Assembly (NCBI RefSeq): GCF_006352065.1
Contig: NZ_CP040915.1
Location: 1,488,001-1,552,000 of the forward strand
Direction: 5' to 3'
DNA length: 64,000 nucleotides
Source of the DNA: Georgenia yuyongxinii
GTDB taxonomy: Bacteria; Actinomycetota; Actinomycetes; Actinomycetales; Actinomycetaceae
Shown here: piece after piece, positions 51,300 through 62,984 of the stretch
Layout: each line of letters begins with the position of its first letter
Numbering within the stretch: position 1 is the stretch's first letter
Position numbers and translations under genes: made by a program
The notes under the pieces: model-generated
What the model was told of the DNA's origin: nothing
Seen by the model: the letters and a program-made list of their open reading frames with translations, nothing else
Database searches by the model: none

Positions 51300-52750
51300 T
51301 GACAAGTCCCACCCAGGAGCAGGTCAAGGCGCCCGACGCGCCGATGACCCAGGACGAGACGATCGCCTCGATCGGCAACTACAAGTTCGGTTGGCACGAC
51401 GCCGACGACGCCGGCGCGAACGCCCGGCGTGGTCTGAGCGAGGACGTCGTGCGCAACATCTCCGCCCTGAAGAGCGAGCCGGAGTGGATGCTCAAGCGTC
51501 GCCTCAAGTCGCTGAAGCTGTTCGACAAGAAGCCCATGCCGAACTGGGGCGCCGACCTCTCGGGCATCGACTTCGACAACATCAAGTACTTCGTGCGGTC
51601 GACCGAGAAGCAGGTCACCAGCTGGGAAGACCTGCCGGACGACATCAAGAACACCTACGACCGCCTGGGCATCCCGGAGGCCGAGAAGCAGCGTCTCGTC
51701 TCGGGCGTCGCCGCCCAGTACGAGTCCGAGGTCGTCTACCACCAGATCCGTGAGGACCTCGAGAAGCAGGGCGTCATCTTCCTCGACACCGACACGGGCC
51801 TGAAGGAGCACCCCGAGATCTTCGAGGAGTACTTCGGCTCCGTGATCCCCGCCGGGGACAACAAGTTCGCCTCCCTCAACACCGCGGTGTGGTCCGGCGG
51901 CTCCTTCGTGTACGTGCCCAAGGGCGTGCACGTGGAGATCCCGCTGCAGGCCTACTTCCGGATCAACACCGAGAACATGGGCCAGTTCGAGCGGACGCTG
52001 ATCATCGCCGACGAGGGCTCCTACGTGCACTACGTCGAGGGCTGCACCGCCCCGATCTACCAGTCCGACTCGCTGCACTCCGCCGTCGTGGAGATCATCG
52101 TCAAGAAGGACGCCCGCGTCCGGTACACGACGATCCAGAACTGGTCGAACAACGTGTACAACCTGGTGACCAAGCGCGCCACGGTCGACGCCGGCGGCAC
52201 CATGGAGTGGATCGACGGCAACATCGGCTCCAAGGTCACCATGAAGTACCCGGCCGTGTACCTCATGGGCGAGCACGCCAAGGGCGAGACCTTGTCCATC
52301 GCCTTCGCCGGCGAGGGGCAGCACCAGGACACCGGCTCCAAGATGGTGCACCTGGCGCCGCACACCTCCTCCTCGATCGTGTCCAAGTCCGTGGCCCGCT
52401 CCGGCGGGCGCGCCTCCTACCGCGGCCTGGTGCAGGTGCTCGAGGGTGCCGTGCACTCCAAGTCCATCGTGCTGTGCGACGCGCTGCTGGTGGACCAGAT
52501 CTCCCGGTCGGACACCTACCCCTACGTGGACGTGCGCGTGGACGACGTCGAGATGGCGCACGAGGCCACCGTGTCGAAGGTGAGCGAGGACCAGCTCTTC
52601 TACCTCATGTCCCGGGGCATGACCGAGACCGAGGCCATGGCGATGATCGTCCGGGGCTTCGTCGAGCCCATCGCGCGTGAGCTGCCGATGGAGTACGCCC
52701 TCGAGCTCAACCGACTGATCGAGCTGCAGATGGAAGGGGCCGTCGGCTGA
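51299..52750 (+). CDS. sufB: Fe-S cluster assembly scaffold SufB
   Basis: A 483-residue SufB protein, part of the SufBC2D scaffold that assembles Fe-S clusters in the cytoplasm. [19 protein letters not shown], the core beta-helix ([20 protein letters not shown]) and [21 protein letters not shown] are typical. No intein interrupts it, unlike SufB of M. tuberculosis. GGAAGG stands just before the overlapping ATG; the longer upstream frame lies inside sufR. It ends with an overlap to sufD. Confidence 0.96.
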   Translation: MTSPTQEQVKAPDAPMTQDETIASIGNYKFGWHDADDAGANARRGLSEDVVRNISALKSEPEWMLKRRLKSLKLFDKKPMPNWGADLSGIDFDNIKYFVRSTEKQVTSWEDLPDDIKNTYDRLGIPEAEKQRLVSGVAAQYESEVVYHQIREDLEKQGVIFLDTDTGLKEHPEIFEEYFGSVIPAGDNKFASLNTAVWSGGSFVYVPKGVHVEIPLQAYFRINTENMGQFERTLIIADEGSYVHYVEGCTAPIYQSDSLHSAVVEIIVKKDARVRYTTIQNWSNNVYNLVTKRATVDAGGTMEWIDGNIGSKVTMKYPAVYLMGEHAKGETLSIAFAGEGQHQDTGSKMVHLAPHTSSSIVSKSVARSGGRASYRGLVQVLEGAVHSKSIVLCDALLVDQISRSDTYPYVDVRVDDVEMAHEATVSKVSEDQLFYLMSRGMTETEAMAMIVRGFVEPIARELPMEYALELNRLIELQMEGAVG

Positions 52751-53961
52751 TGACCGCCACGACCAACATGTCCACCGACCACACCCGCGCCGCCGCGGAC
52801 GCCGCCCACACCCACGGCGGCGGCACGGTGCCGGAGTCCTCCCGCGCCGACCGCCGCTCGTCGTTCGACCTGGCCGACTTCCCGGTCCCCACGGGCCGGG
52901 AGGAGGACTGGCGCTTCTCCCCGGTGGACCGCCTCCAGCGGCTCTTCGCCGGTGACCTCACCGGCACCGGGCCCGTGGTGACGGTCGAGACCGACGACGC
53001 CGTGCGCGTGGAGCGCGTGGGCCGCGACGACGCCCGTCTGGGTCAGGTCGGCGCACCGGGCGACCGCATCTCGGCCGCCGCGTGGCACTCCTTCGGCGAG
53101 GCCTTCGTGGTCACCGTCCCGAAGAACCACGTCGCCGAGCGGCACACCATGCTCGCCGTCAACGGCGACGACGTGACCGCCTTGGCCCCGGCCGCGCAGC
53201 ACGTGCTCGTGGTCGCCGAGGAGCTCTCCGAGTCCCTCGTGGTCCTGGACCACCGCGGCACCGCCGAGCTCGCCCAGACGGTCGAGATCGACGTGCGCGA
53301 CGGCGCTCGCCTCACCCTGGTCTCGGTCCAGGACTGGGCCGAGGGCGGCGTGCACGTGGCCAACCACCGCGCCCGCATCGCCAAGGACGGGCACCTCAAG
53401 CACATCGTCGTCACCCTCAACGGCGACGTCGTGCGGGTCACCCCGGACGTGGCCTTCACCGGACCCGGCGCGGACGTCGAGCTCCTCGGCGTGTACTACG
53501 TCGACGCGGGCCAGCACTTCGAGCACCGCCTGTTCGTCGATCACGCCGTGCCCAAGGCGAAGTCCCGGGCCACCTACAAGGGCGCCCTGCAGGGCGACGG
53601 CGCGCACTCGGTGTGGGTTGGCGACGTCCTCATCCGCAAGGAGGCCGAGGGCACCGACACCTACGAGCTCAACCGCAACCTGGTCCTGACCGAGGGCGCC
53701 CGCGCGGACTCGGTGCCGAACCTGGAGATCGAGACCGGCGAGATCGAAGGCGCCGGCCACGCCAGCGCCACCGGCCGGTTCGACGACGAGCAGCTGTTCT
53801 ACCTGCGCTCGCGCGGCATCCCCGAGACCGAGGCCCGCCGCCTCGTGGTGCGCGGCTTCTTCGCGGAGCTGATCAACCAGATCGGCGTGCCGCTGGTGCA
53901 GGACCGCCTCATGGCCGCCATCGAGGAGGAGCTGTCCCGCACCATGGGGGCCGCGTCCTGA
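52750..53961 (+). CDS. sufD: Fe-S cluster assembly protein SufD
   Basis: A 403-residue paralogue of SufB. The C-terminal half has the SufBD core (YYVDAGQHFEHRLFVDH, SRATYKGALQGDGAHSVWVG and LFYLRSRGIPETEARRLVVRGF). The N-terminal 40 or so residues are a charged, His-containing tail. SufD pairs with SufB and SufC and helps iron entry. It overlaps sufB by one base and the Rieske gene by one base, so the three are translationally coupled. Confidence 0.95.
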   Translation: MTATTNMSTDHTRAAADAAHTHGGGTVPESSRADRRSSFDLADFPVPTGREEDWRFSPVDRLQRLFAGDLTGTGPVVTVETDDAVRVERVGRDDARLGQVGAPGDRISAAAWHSFGEAFVVTVPKNHVAERHTMLAVNGDDVTALAPAAQHVLVVAEELSESLVVLDHRGTAELAQTVEIDVRDGARLTLVSVQDWAEGGVHVANHRARIAKDGHLKHIVVTLNGDVVRVTPDVAFTGPGADVELLGVYYVDAGQHFEHRLFVDHAVPKAKSRATYKGALQGDGAHSVWVGDVLIRKEAEGTDTYELNRNLVLTEGARADSVPNLEIETGEIEGAGHASATGRFDDEQLFYLRSRGIPETEARRLVVRGFFAELINQIGVPLVQDRLMAAIEEELSRTMGAAS

Positions 53962-54305
53962 TGAGACAGCACGCCTGCGACACCGCCGACCTCGAGCCCG
54001 GGGAGGCCATGCGCCTCGAGCTCGAGACGGCGGACGGCGCACCCCTCCCGGTCGCGCTCGTACGCGACGAGGACGGGGAGTTCCACGCCATCTCCGACAT
54101 CTGCTCGCACGGGCAGGTGAGCTTGTCGGACGGCGAGGTCGAGGGCCGCACCATCGAGTGCTGGCTGCACGGGTCCACCTTCGACCTGCGCACCGGCAAG
54201 CCGCTCAGCCTGCCCGCCACCCAGCCCGTTCCCGTCTACCCCGTGACCGTGGACGGGGAGCGCGTCCTGGTCGACGTCGACACCACCGCCGACGTCGTCA
54301 GCTGA
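53961..54305 (+). CDS. Rieske [2Fe-2S] ferredoxin in the suf operon
   Basis: A 114-residue Rieske-fold protein. Ligands Cys48 and His50 (CSH) and Cys67 and His70 (CWLH) are spaced as in the ferredoxin components of non-heme oxygenases. There is no signal peptide, so it is cytoplasmic. Its place between sufD and sufC, with overlap to sufD, suggests it feeds electrons to cluster assembly or iron reduction; that is inference. A Rieske gene here is a known actinobacterial suf pattern. Confidence 0.93.
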   Translation: MRQHACDTADLEPGEAMRLELETADGAPLPVALVRDEDGEFHAISDICSHGQVSLSDGEVEGRTIECWLHGSTFDLRTGKPLSLPATQPVPVYPVTVDGERVLVDVDTTADVVS

Positions 54306-54349
54306 CGCCCCCCGCCGCCCAGACCCCAGGAAGAGAAGAAACCATCACG

Positions 54350-56964
<2,615 letters not shown>

Positions 56965-56968
<4 letters not shown>

Positions 56969-57312
56969 GCGAGACCACCCAGCCCACGGTGACCAACCCG
57001 TCGCCGACCACGGCGGCCGACGTCGAGGAGGCCATGCGGGACGTCATCGACCCCGAGCTCGGTATCAACGTCGTCGACCTCGGCCTGGTTTACGGCATCA
57101 CCGTGGACCAGAACAACGAGGCGGTCATCGACATGACCCTGACCTCGGCGGCGTGCCCGCTGACCGACGTCATCGAGGACCAGGCCCACATCGCCACCGA
57201 GGGCCTGGTCAACAGCATCCGCATCAACTGGGTGTGGATGCCGCCGTGGGGCCCCGACAAGATCACCCCGATCGGCCGCGAGCAGCTGCGGGCGCTGGGG
57301 TTCAACGTCTAG
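56965..57312 (+). CDS. sufT: SufT/MIP18-family Fe-S assembly factor
   Basis: A 115-residue DUF59 protein. EAMRDVIDPELGINVVDLGL, followed by LTSAACPLTD with its conserved cysteine, and WMPPWGPDKIT are the family pattern (PaaD/MIP18 like). It helps mature cluster-containing proteins. ATG 56965 overlaps the sufU stop. Last gene of the suf operon. Confidence 0.94.
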
Positions 57313-57327
57313 CTCTTGGGCGGCGTT

Positions 57328-57349
57328 CCGCTGATCGTCAGATCAGCGG
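57328..57349 (+). terminator. suf operon terminator
   Basis: CCGCTGATC at 57328-57336 and GATCAGCGG at 57341-57349 are a perfect 9-bp stem with a GTCA loop, 16 bases after the sufT stop. The stem extends by TT/AA with one bulge. There is no T-run. It marks the end of the conserved core and the start of accessory DNA. Confidence 0.6.
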
Positions 57350-57558
57350 GAATGCTGCCTGACCTGCGACGACGCCGTTTCCGTTGGGGACTCAGGTGGA
57401 CTGAAAGGCCCTCTCAGGGCACCTCATTCCCCCACTGGTCCCCCACGGAGATCGGTCCCTTTGTGCAGGTCGGAGCCCGGATTGCCGGCGTTGGCGCGTG
57501 TGCGATTCCCCCACCAGAGGAGGTCCCGGCGGGACACCTGATGGGTGGAGGCACACCC

Positions 57559-58819
57559 ATGACAGGCAACACCGGACCAAGGCGGACCTTCGGTGAGCTC
57601 GAGCGGCGCAAGAGCCAGCCGGCTGGCGCGGTCATCGGCTGGCGCGCCCGCTACACCGGGCCCGATCTGAAGCGGCACTCGCGCAACTTTGGCGACAAGA
57701 TGGCCGCCGAGGCCTGGCTCAACGCCGAGCGGCTCCTGATCGACCGCGACCTGTGGACCCCACCGCGCGAGCGGGCGCGCCGTGCTCGATTGGATGCGCA
57801 GCGCGGGATCACGTTCGCCGAGTGGGCGGAACGATCGATCGCCGGCAGGCCGCTGCGCGCGTCCACCCGCTATCGGTACGAGGGAACGCTGCGTAAGCGC
57901 ATCCTGCCCGAGCTCGGCGACATCCCGCTGAGGGAGCTGTCGCGGCTGGACGTCACCAACTGGTACACGAAGATGCGGGCGCAGCTCGCTGCCGAGGCCC
58001 GGGCCGCGCATCGCAGAGGCGACGGCCGTGGCGCGGCGTTCTCCGCCTATCAGGTGCTGTCCTCAGTACTGAACGACGCGGTCGACCACGAACTTCTCGA
58101 AACGTCGCCGGCCCGCGTCAAGGGGGCGTTGCGGTATGACGCCGTCCACGAGCCTGTGGTGCTGACGCCAGAGCAGATGTGGACGCTGCACGAACTGATG
58201 CCCGACTATCTGGCGGCGCTCGTGCCGCTGGCCGCGACGACCGGGCTGCGACACGGCGAGCTGCGGGCGCTGCAGCGCCAGCACCTGGACCTGGAGGACC
58301 CGGCGCGGGCCGTCGTGCATGTTCGCGGTACTGCTGCCAACAACAAGGTCAGCGGGAGGTACAACGAGATCGGAGAACCGAAGACGAAGGCATCCAAGCG
58401 TGACGTCGCGATCCCGTCGTTGGTCGTGCCGATCTTGAAGGCTCACCTCGACAAGCACGCACAGCCCGGTGACGACGGCTTCGTCTTCGTCGGGCGGAAG
58501 GGCGCGGTGCTGCACGCTTCCGTCGTCGAGTCGAACTGGCAGGCCGTGGCGCAAGCAGGTGGGACTGGACGACCTGCACATCCATGACCTGCGGCACACG
58601 GCGCTGACGTGGGCCGCGCGTTCGGGTGCGACGTTGGCCGAGCTGATGGCGATCGCGGGCCACAAGAACCCCACCATCGCGCTGCGCTACCAGCACATCG
58701 GCGACGAAGAGCGCCGGCACGCCATCGCGGAGAAGGTGGGGGCTGCCTTCACCGACGAGCTCACCCAACGACGTGCTCGTCGCACGACCGGCGGCGAAGG
58801 TGCCGGGCAGTCGCATTGA
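57559..58819 (+). pseudogene. Phage-type tyrosine recombinase, frameshifted
   Basis: An integrase coded in two frames. ATG 57559, after a GGAGG site, starts the arm-binding and core-binding domains and reaches the first catalytic arginine in TTGLRHGELRAL (about residue 229). The frame then drifts at about 58546-58551 into a stop at 58587. The second half (HDLRHT, AGHKNPTIALRYQHIG, holding HxxR, His and the Tyr nucleophile) reads on in the next frame to 58819. Removing one G from GTGGCGCAAG restores VRKQVGLDDLHIHDLRHT. A complete frameshift by insertion is the simplest reading; sequencing error or programmed slippage cannot be excluded. Confidence 0.85.
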
Positions 58820-58918
58820 TGGTGGACGCCACCGGACCGCGAGGGGCCGGAGGGGCCCGGCACACACCTCATGGATGACGGCGGAGTGCGCCGTCCACGT
58901 CCACCAGGAGGCCCTCAG

Positions 58919-59128
58919 ATGAACACGAATCGGCCGGCCACGCGGGTGCCGAGCGGCAAGCTGGTCGCTCTCGCCGATGCCGCAGCAGAGTTCAGCGTCT
59001 GCACGAAGACGATCCGGCGACGCATCGCCGACGGCACCGTCACCGGATACAAGATTGGTCGCGTGATCCGGGTCGATCTCGACGAGTTCCGGCGGGCACT
59101 CGTCATCACGATCCCGGCGGCGCGGTAA
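58919..59128 (+). CDS. Excisionase-like MerR/HTH_17 DNA-binding protein
   Basis: A 69-residue protein with the helix-turn-helix LADAAAEFSVCTKTIRRRIA and the wing GTVTGYKIGRVIRVDLDEFR, as in excisionases of integrative elements. AGGAGG stands seven bases before ATG 58919. It follows the broken integrase on the same strand, 99 bases away, so the two probably belonged to one element. Alternatively it is a small regulator. Confidence 0.8.
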   Translation: MNTNRPATRVPSGKLVALADAAAEFSVCTKTIRRRIADGTVTGYKIGRVIRVDLDEFRRALVITIPAAR

Positions 59129-59192
59129 GCGTGACGCCGAGCGCATCGGACCGACGGGACATGGGCCGGCCCCGGCTTGGGGGCGCGGTCTG

Positions 59193-59385
59193 TGCGGTGG
59201 GCGTGAGTCACGCCCACCGTTCAGTCCTCCATTGATGTCGCCTTCGAAGCGCGAGGCACCCTCCTGGCGGCGTCAGCGTCACGGTTCTCGGCCAGCAGTT
59301 CCTTCAGTTCTCGGGAGAGCGTCGCCCCCTCCCACGGCGACGACGCTGCGTCCCGGCACGGACGGAAGTGCAGCAACGCAACCTC
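59193..59385 (-). repeat. Direct repeat copy A with hairpin core
   Basis: The first 38 bases (59193-59230) are identical to 63841-63878, and similarity continues with gaps for about 150 more bases (CGAAGCGCGAGGC, CTCGGCCAGCAG, CGGCACGGA). The core 59196-59218 is a palindrome, stem GGTGGGCGTG/CACGCCCACC with an AGT loop. On the minus strand the hairpin comes two bases after a TGA stop, so the repeat looks like the 3' end and terminator of a minus-strand gene. Confidence 0.8.
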
Positions 59386-59643
59386 ACCGAAGCAGCAGCC
59401 GGTGACGACGCGTCGGCCGAACTCATCATCGTCGCCAGCGCCCTACCTGCGGAAACGGTCGAGCAGTCCATGCCCCCACCATGGCGGCGGCGCGTACCCC
59501 TTTCCGTCCCCCTGACCGGGTCCTCCCAGCGTCCCCCCGTCGAAGGCACGGCAGCAGTGCTGGTCACACGGCGTCCCCCTCGTCGTGAAGCGCCTTGGCT
59601 CGGCGGCGAGGATCTGTGTTGGAACCTCCGCCCACGGTGCCAT
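59221..59643 (-). pseudogene. Possible decayed minus-strand gene ending in repeat A
   Basis: One minus-strand frame runs from about 59643 to a TGA at 59221-59223 and is broken only by a TAG at 59443-59445. The last part reads GCCFGEVALLHFRPCRDAAS, then SRELKELLAENRDADAARR, which looks protein-like and helical. Repeat copy B near the right edge codes a related but frame-changed ending (RFPPCRDASR, LLAEDRN). I do not recognise the family. It may be a truncated duplicate of the gene at the right edge. Confidence 0.35.
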
Positions 59644-60066
59644 TGGCGACGATCAAGAAGTCGGCCAGGAGCGGCACCCTCGAGGACTGCGCCAGTACCG
59701 GACGGACGTGTGCGGATGCCACGCGTGCGAACTGCGGCCCCTCCCACGTGCACGCAAGAACTGAAACGGGTCGAGGTCGACGAGGAGGTCGTCGCCAGAC
59801 CCACGGCCGATCCGGTGTTCCTTGGCGGGGCCGGCGGGCCTCGATTTTGTCGACAGGCGGCATGTGCGGCATCCCGCTGGGTGCGTCGATGCCGCGACAT
59901 TTGCGGAGGCGGGGCATGTGATCGTGCGCTCGGCGGTTGGCGATGTCGGTTGCATCATCGAGTTGGGCGGTCGTGGTGCCGCGTCCCCCAGCAGGGTGAG
60001 GTAGCTCCGGCCGCCGGATCGTCGTCGATCGCTCTGTCGTCTCTGTCGTTGCCTGTCAACGACGGC

Positions 60067-60110
60067 TGAAAGTGGACCCCCTGGCGACGGCCGCCAGGGG
60101 TCATTTTTCA
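60067..60110 (+). terminator. Palindrome with T-run; possible intrinsic terminator or IS end
   Basis: TGAAAGTGGACCCC at the left mirrors GGGGTCATTTTTCA at the right (11 of 14 positions pair), with CTGGCG/CGCCAG inside and an ACGGC loop. On the plus strand the stem is followed by ATTTTTC, like an intrinsic terminator. TGAAA-TGACCCC ends also occur in some actinobacterial IS21-type elements, from memory. The minus-strand coiled-coil gene stops inside it. Confidence 0.5.
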
Positions 60111-60338
60111 CGTGCCGTTGACATAGTCGACGGTCTCGATGGCCTGCTGAGTGTCGGCGAGCGGGGCTCGCACCTTCTCCGCACCTTCGAGGTCGCCACG
60201 GGCCTCCGGCGCGGCCAGTGTGGCGAGATGGTGCTGGCTTTTGAGCTTTTCGCGTTCGCGCACGAGTTCCTGCTCGGCCTTCCTCTGCTCGCGCAGCTCC
60301 TCGCGCCGGGCGCGGGGAGCCGCCGCTCTCCACCACAT
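60108..60338 (-). CDS. Small coiled-coil protein
   Basis: A 76-residue minus-strand frame from ATG 60338 to TGA 60108, with AGGA five bases or so upstream. The centre (ARREELREQRKAEQELVRER then EKLKSQ) is a charged helix with heptad character, so a short coiled coil is likely. It lies 80 bases after the membrane protein on the same strand and may share its transcript. No family recognised. Confidence 0.5.
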   Translation of the reverse strand: MWWRAAAPRARREELREQRKAEQELVREREKLKSQHHLATLAAPEARGDLEGAEKVRAPLADTQQAIETVDYVNGT

Positions 60339-60418
60339 CAGGATCCTGGGACCACCGCCGGCGGCTGCTTGACGCCCGAACACCGGTGGAGCCACTCGGC
60401 CGAGGTCGTCCCCACGAC

Positions 60419-60832
60419 TCAGGCCGTGTAGGAGCGGACCGAACGGGACATCGCGAGCGCGATGAGCGCCACATCGGCCGCGCCAAAGGCGATGGCCTCC
60501 GTCTCCTGCCACCAGATCAGCTTGGCGACCGTGAAGCAGATGCCGAACAATGCGTAGGCGATCAGCACCTTGCGGGCTGTGTTGCTTCCCTTGAACATGT
60601 TGATGGCCGCGGCAACGCCCGTGACCGCCACGGCGATGAAGGCGACGACGAAGAGCACCGTCCACACCGAGCGCTGCGGCGCGCCCTCCCAGAAGAGGGT
60701 GAAGTAGGTGGCGCCGTAGGATGTCACGGCGGCGAGCGCGTACGTGAGGACCGTGGCGACCCAGACGGTGGCCGGACGGCTGCGGCGGTCGGAAACGGTG
60801 GTCTTGACCGCGGTCGTGCGGGTGCTGGACAT
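60419..60832 (-). CDS. Small four-helix membrane protein
   Basis: A 137-residue protein with four hydrophobic segments: VWVATVLTYALAAVTSYG, VWTVLFVVAFIAVAVTGVAA, VLIAYALFGICFTVAKLIWW and FGAADVALIALAM. A GAGGAG site precedes ATG 60832. The N-terminus is basic and the protein has no recognised domain. It is divergent from the sensor kinase gene, 160 bases apart, so the two may share a control region; the kinase could regulate it. Confidence 0.8.
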   Translation of the reverse strand: MSSTRTTAVKTTVSDRRSRPATVWVATVLTYALAAVTSYGATYFTLFWEGAPQRSVWTVLFVVAFIAVAVTGVAAAINMFKGSNTARKVLIAYALFGICFTVAKLIWWQETEAIAFGAADVALIALAMSRSVRSYTA

Positions 60833-60992
60833 GCTGTCTCCTCGTTCTCGGGGGATCTTGCCGTCAGCATCCGCGCGACGATGTCCCGCCCGCGAGGGGC
60901 GGCGGACCCGTATCGCGCCAGGTCTCCTCGTCCCGGCAGATCGGGACGCCGAGTCCCATGACAGAGCGGTCCGAAACGGCGACCATGGGCTC

Positions 60993-62984
60993 ATGACACC
61001 TCGCGGCGCGGCGGTGCCGGCCGCTATCGCGTCGGCTGCCCTGTTCCTCGGTGCGGGATCGGCCCTCCACCTGATGCAGCGCGGGACACCCACCGGTGCC
61101 GGGGTCACCGACTGGTGGCTCATGGCGGTGTCGATGACCGTGGCGTTCGCCACCACGGGAGGGTGGTTGGCGAGACGCCGCTCGCAGCTCGTCATCGGCT
61201 GGCTCATGCTCTCCATCGGCGTGACGGCCTCCTTGTCCATGCTGTCGCTCGAGTACGGCGTCTACGGCCTTGACCACCCGGGCGTACCCGGCTCCGACTT
61301 CCTCCTGTGGGTCGGCAACTGGGCGTGGTCGGCAGCGGTTGTCGCGGTCGCGGCACTGCTGCCCCCGTTGCTGCCCGAGGGCCGCCTGCCGAACCGAACG
61401 TGGTGGCCTGTTCTCGTCCTCGGCTCGCTCTCCGTGGTCGCGGCGAGCGTCCAGTGGGCGTTGATGCCGTACGAGGCCTGGTCTCCCGTTATCGCCGACG
61501 CGGGTGCGGTCAACCCGGTCGGTGCTGACGTTGTGGCGACGCCAGCGGCCCAGACGATGTTCGCGCTGGTTGTGCTGGCCGGCCCGCTCGCGGCCGCGGG
61601 GGGCCTGGTGGTCCGGTGGAGGGCGTCGCAGGGGGCGACGAGACAGCAGCTCAAGTGGATCCTTCTCGGGCTGGTCTGGGCGGTGGTGCTGTTCGCGGCG
61701 GGGTTCGCTCTGGGCCCGCTCGTGACGGCGGCCGCGGTGCTGCCGGTCCCCGCCGGCATCGTGGTCGCGGTGCTGCGCTACGGGCTGTGGGACGTGGACG
61801 TGGCCATCAGCAGGTCGCTCCTGTACCTGGCGCTGGCCGCAGCCGTCGCCACGGTCTACGTCACGGTCGTCGGGCTGCTCGGGGGGTTGCTGGGCGCCAC
61901 TACGGGGGCGCCGGTGCTCGCGACCGCGCTGGTCGCCGTCCTGGTGGAACCGTTGCACCGCCGCCTGCGCAGGGTGGTCAACCGCGTCGTGCACGGCAGC
62001 ATGTCGGACCCTCTGACGGCCCTGGCGGAGATGGGGTCCCGGGCGGCTGCTGCTCATGACGCCTCGACGGTCGGGGAGCACCTGCTGCCGAGGCTGCTCG
62101 CCTCGACGGCCAGCACGATGCACCTGGGCTACGCGGCGGTGGAGCTCGCCGATGGGTCGGTGATCTCCAGTGGCGAGGTCGGGGGAGAGCACGTGCGTGT
62201 GCCGCTGGTCCACGACGGTGCCGATGTCGGCTTCCTCGTCGTCGGTGGCCGGCGTGCGGGCCTGTCGCGCAGGGATCGAGACCGCCTGGCACGATTGGCG
62301 AGTCAGGTCGCCGTAGCGGCCCACAACGTCCTCTTGGTCAACGCGTTGCGCCGGTCCGGCGAGGAGCTCGTCAACGCGCGAGAGGAGGAGCGGCGACGCC
62401 TGCACCGGGAGCTGCATGACGGGGTCGGACCCTCCCTCGCCGCTCTGGCGCTGACCATCGAGCTGGCGCGTGACCTGGTTGTGGACGAACCGAAGGAGGC
62501 CGTCGAGCTGCTCGACCGGACCCTGCCCCGGCTGAAGGGGACGGTGGACGACGTCCGGACCGTCGTCCTCGGTCTGCGGCCGCCCGCGCTCGACGACCTG
62601 GGACTGGCCGGGTCCGTGCGGGAGCTGGCCGCTGGTTTCGCCGGGCCGAGCCTCTTGGTGCGCGTGCAGGTCGACGGCGACCTGTCGGATCTGCCGGCAG
62701 CGACCGAGGTGGCGACCTATCGGATCGTCGCCGAGGCGCTGGCGAACGCGAGCCGGCACGCCGATGCAGGGGAGATCGTCGTCTGGCTGGAGCGGTACGG
62801 GGATGAGGTGAGCGTCGACGTGGTGGACGACGGCCGGGGCATCGAGGTGAGCCGACCGGGTGGCGTCGGGCTGCAGTCGATGACGGGGCGGGCCACCGAG
62901 GTTGGTGGTCGGCTGCTGCTCGGCCCGGGCAGGGACGGCCGCGGAACCAGCGTCCGCGCGGTCCTCCCGGCGGTGACACCGTGA
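60993..62984 (+). CDS. Membrane sensor histidine kinase, NarL/HisKA_3 type
   Basis: A 663-residue sensor. The first 320 or so residues form eight to ten membrane helices (WLMLSIGVTASLSMLSLEYG and others), with a GAF-like segment at about 340-440. The kinase core has His475 in RELHDGVGPSLAALAL, the N box VAEALANASRH and the G box VVDDGRGIEV and GVGLQSM. ATG 60993 has no clear ribosome site, so translation may be leaderless. It overlaps the response regulator gene (GTGA). The signal is unknown. Confidence 0.9.
   Translation: MTPRGAAVPAAIASAALFLGAGSALHLMQRGTPTGAGVTDWWLMAVSMTVAFATTGGWLARRRSQLVIGWLMLSIGVTASLSMLSLEYGVYGLDHPGVPGSDFLLWVGNWAWSAAVVAVAALLPPLLPEGRLPNRTWWPVLVLGSLSVVAASVQWALMPYEAWSPVIADAGAVNPVGADVVATPAAQTMFALVVLAGPLAAAGGLVVRWRASQGATRQQLKWILLGLVWAVVLFAAGFALGPLVTAAAVLPVPAGIVVAVLRYGLWDVDVAISRSLLYLALAAAVATVYVTVVGLLGGLLGATTGAPVLATALVAVLVEPLHRRLRRVVNRVVHGSMSDPLTALAEMGSRAAAAHDASTVGEHLLPRLLASTASTMHLGYAAVELADGSVISSGEVGGEHVRVPLVHDGADVGFLVVGGRRAGLSRRDRDRLARLASQVAVAAHNVLLVNALRRSGEELVNAREEERRRLHRELHDGVGPSLAALALTIELARDLVVDEPKEAVELLDRTLPRLKGTVDDVRTVVLGLRPPALDDLGLAGSVRELAAGFAGPSLLVRVQVDGDLSDLPAATEVATYRIVAEALANASRHADAGEIVVWLERYGDEVSVDVVDDGRGIEVSRPGGVGLQSMTGRATEVGGRLLLGPGRDGRGTSVRAVLPAVTP

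Larger units (their letters stand above)
59129..60107. other. Gene-poor decayed region
   Basis: No confident gene is seen. Open frames exist on both strands (for example 59368-60069 plus and 59304-59900 minus) but their translations are unbalanced (Arg, Pro, Cys, Trp rich) and match nothing I recognise. Short stretches in several frames look formerly coding, such as the minus strand at 59221-59643. The interval begins with the repeated palindrome at 59196 and ends with the 44-base palindrome at 60067. It is best read as degraded mobile DNA. Confidence 0.5.

Noticed and set aside
58541-58560. Programmed frameshift in the integrase
   Set aside because: No slippery heptamer or stimulatory hairpin is visible; a single inserted G explains the break better.
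59368-60069. 233-codon plus-strand frame before the 60067 palindrome
   Set aside because: A terminator-like hairpin follows, but the translation is rich in Arg, Pro, Cys and Trp, there is no ribosome site, and nothing is recognised.
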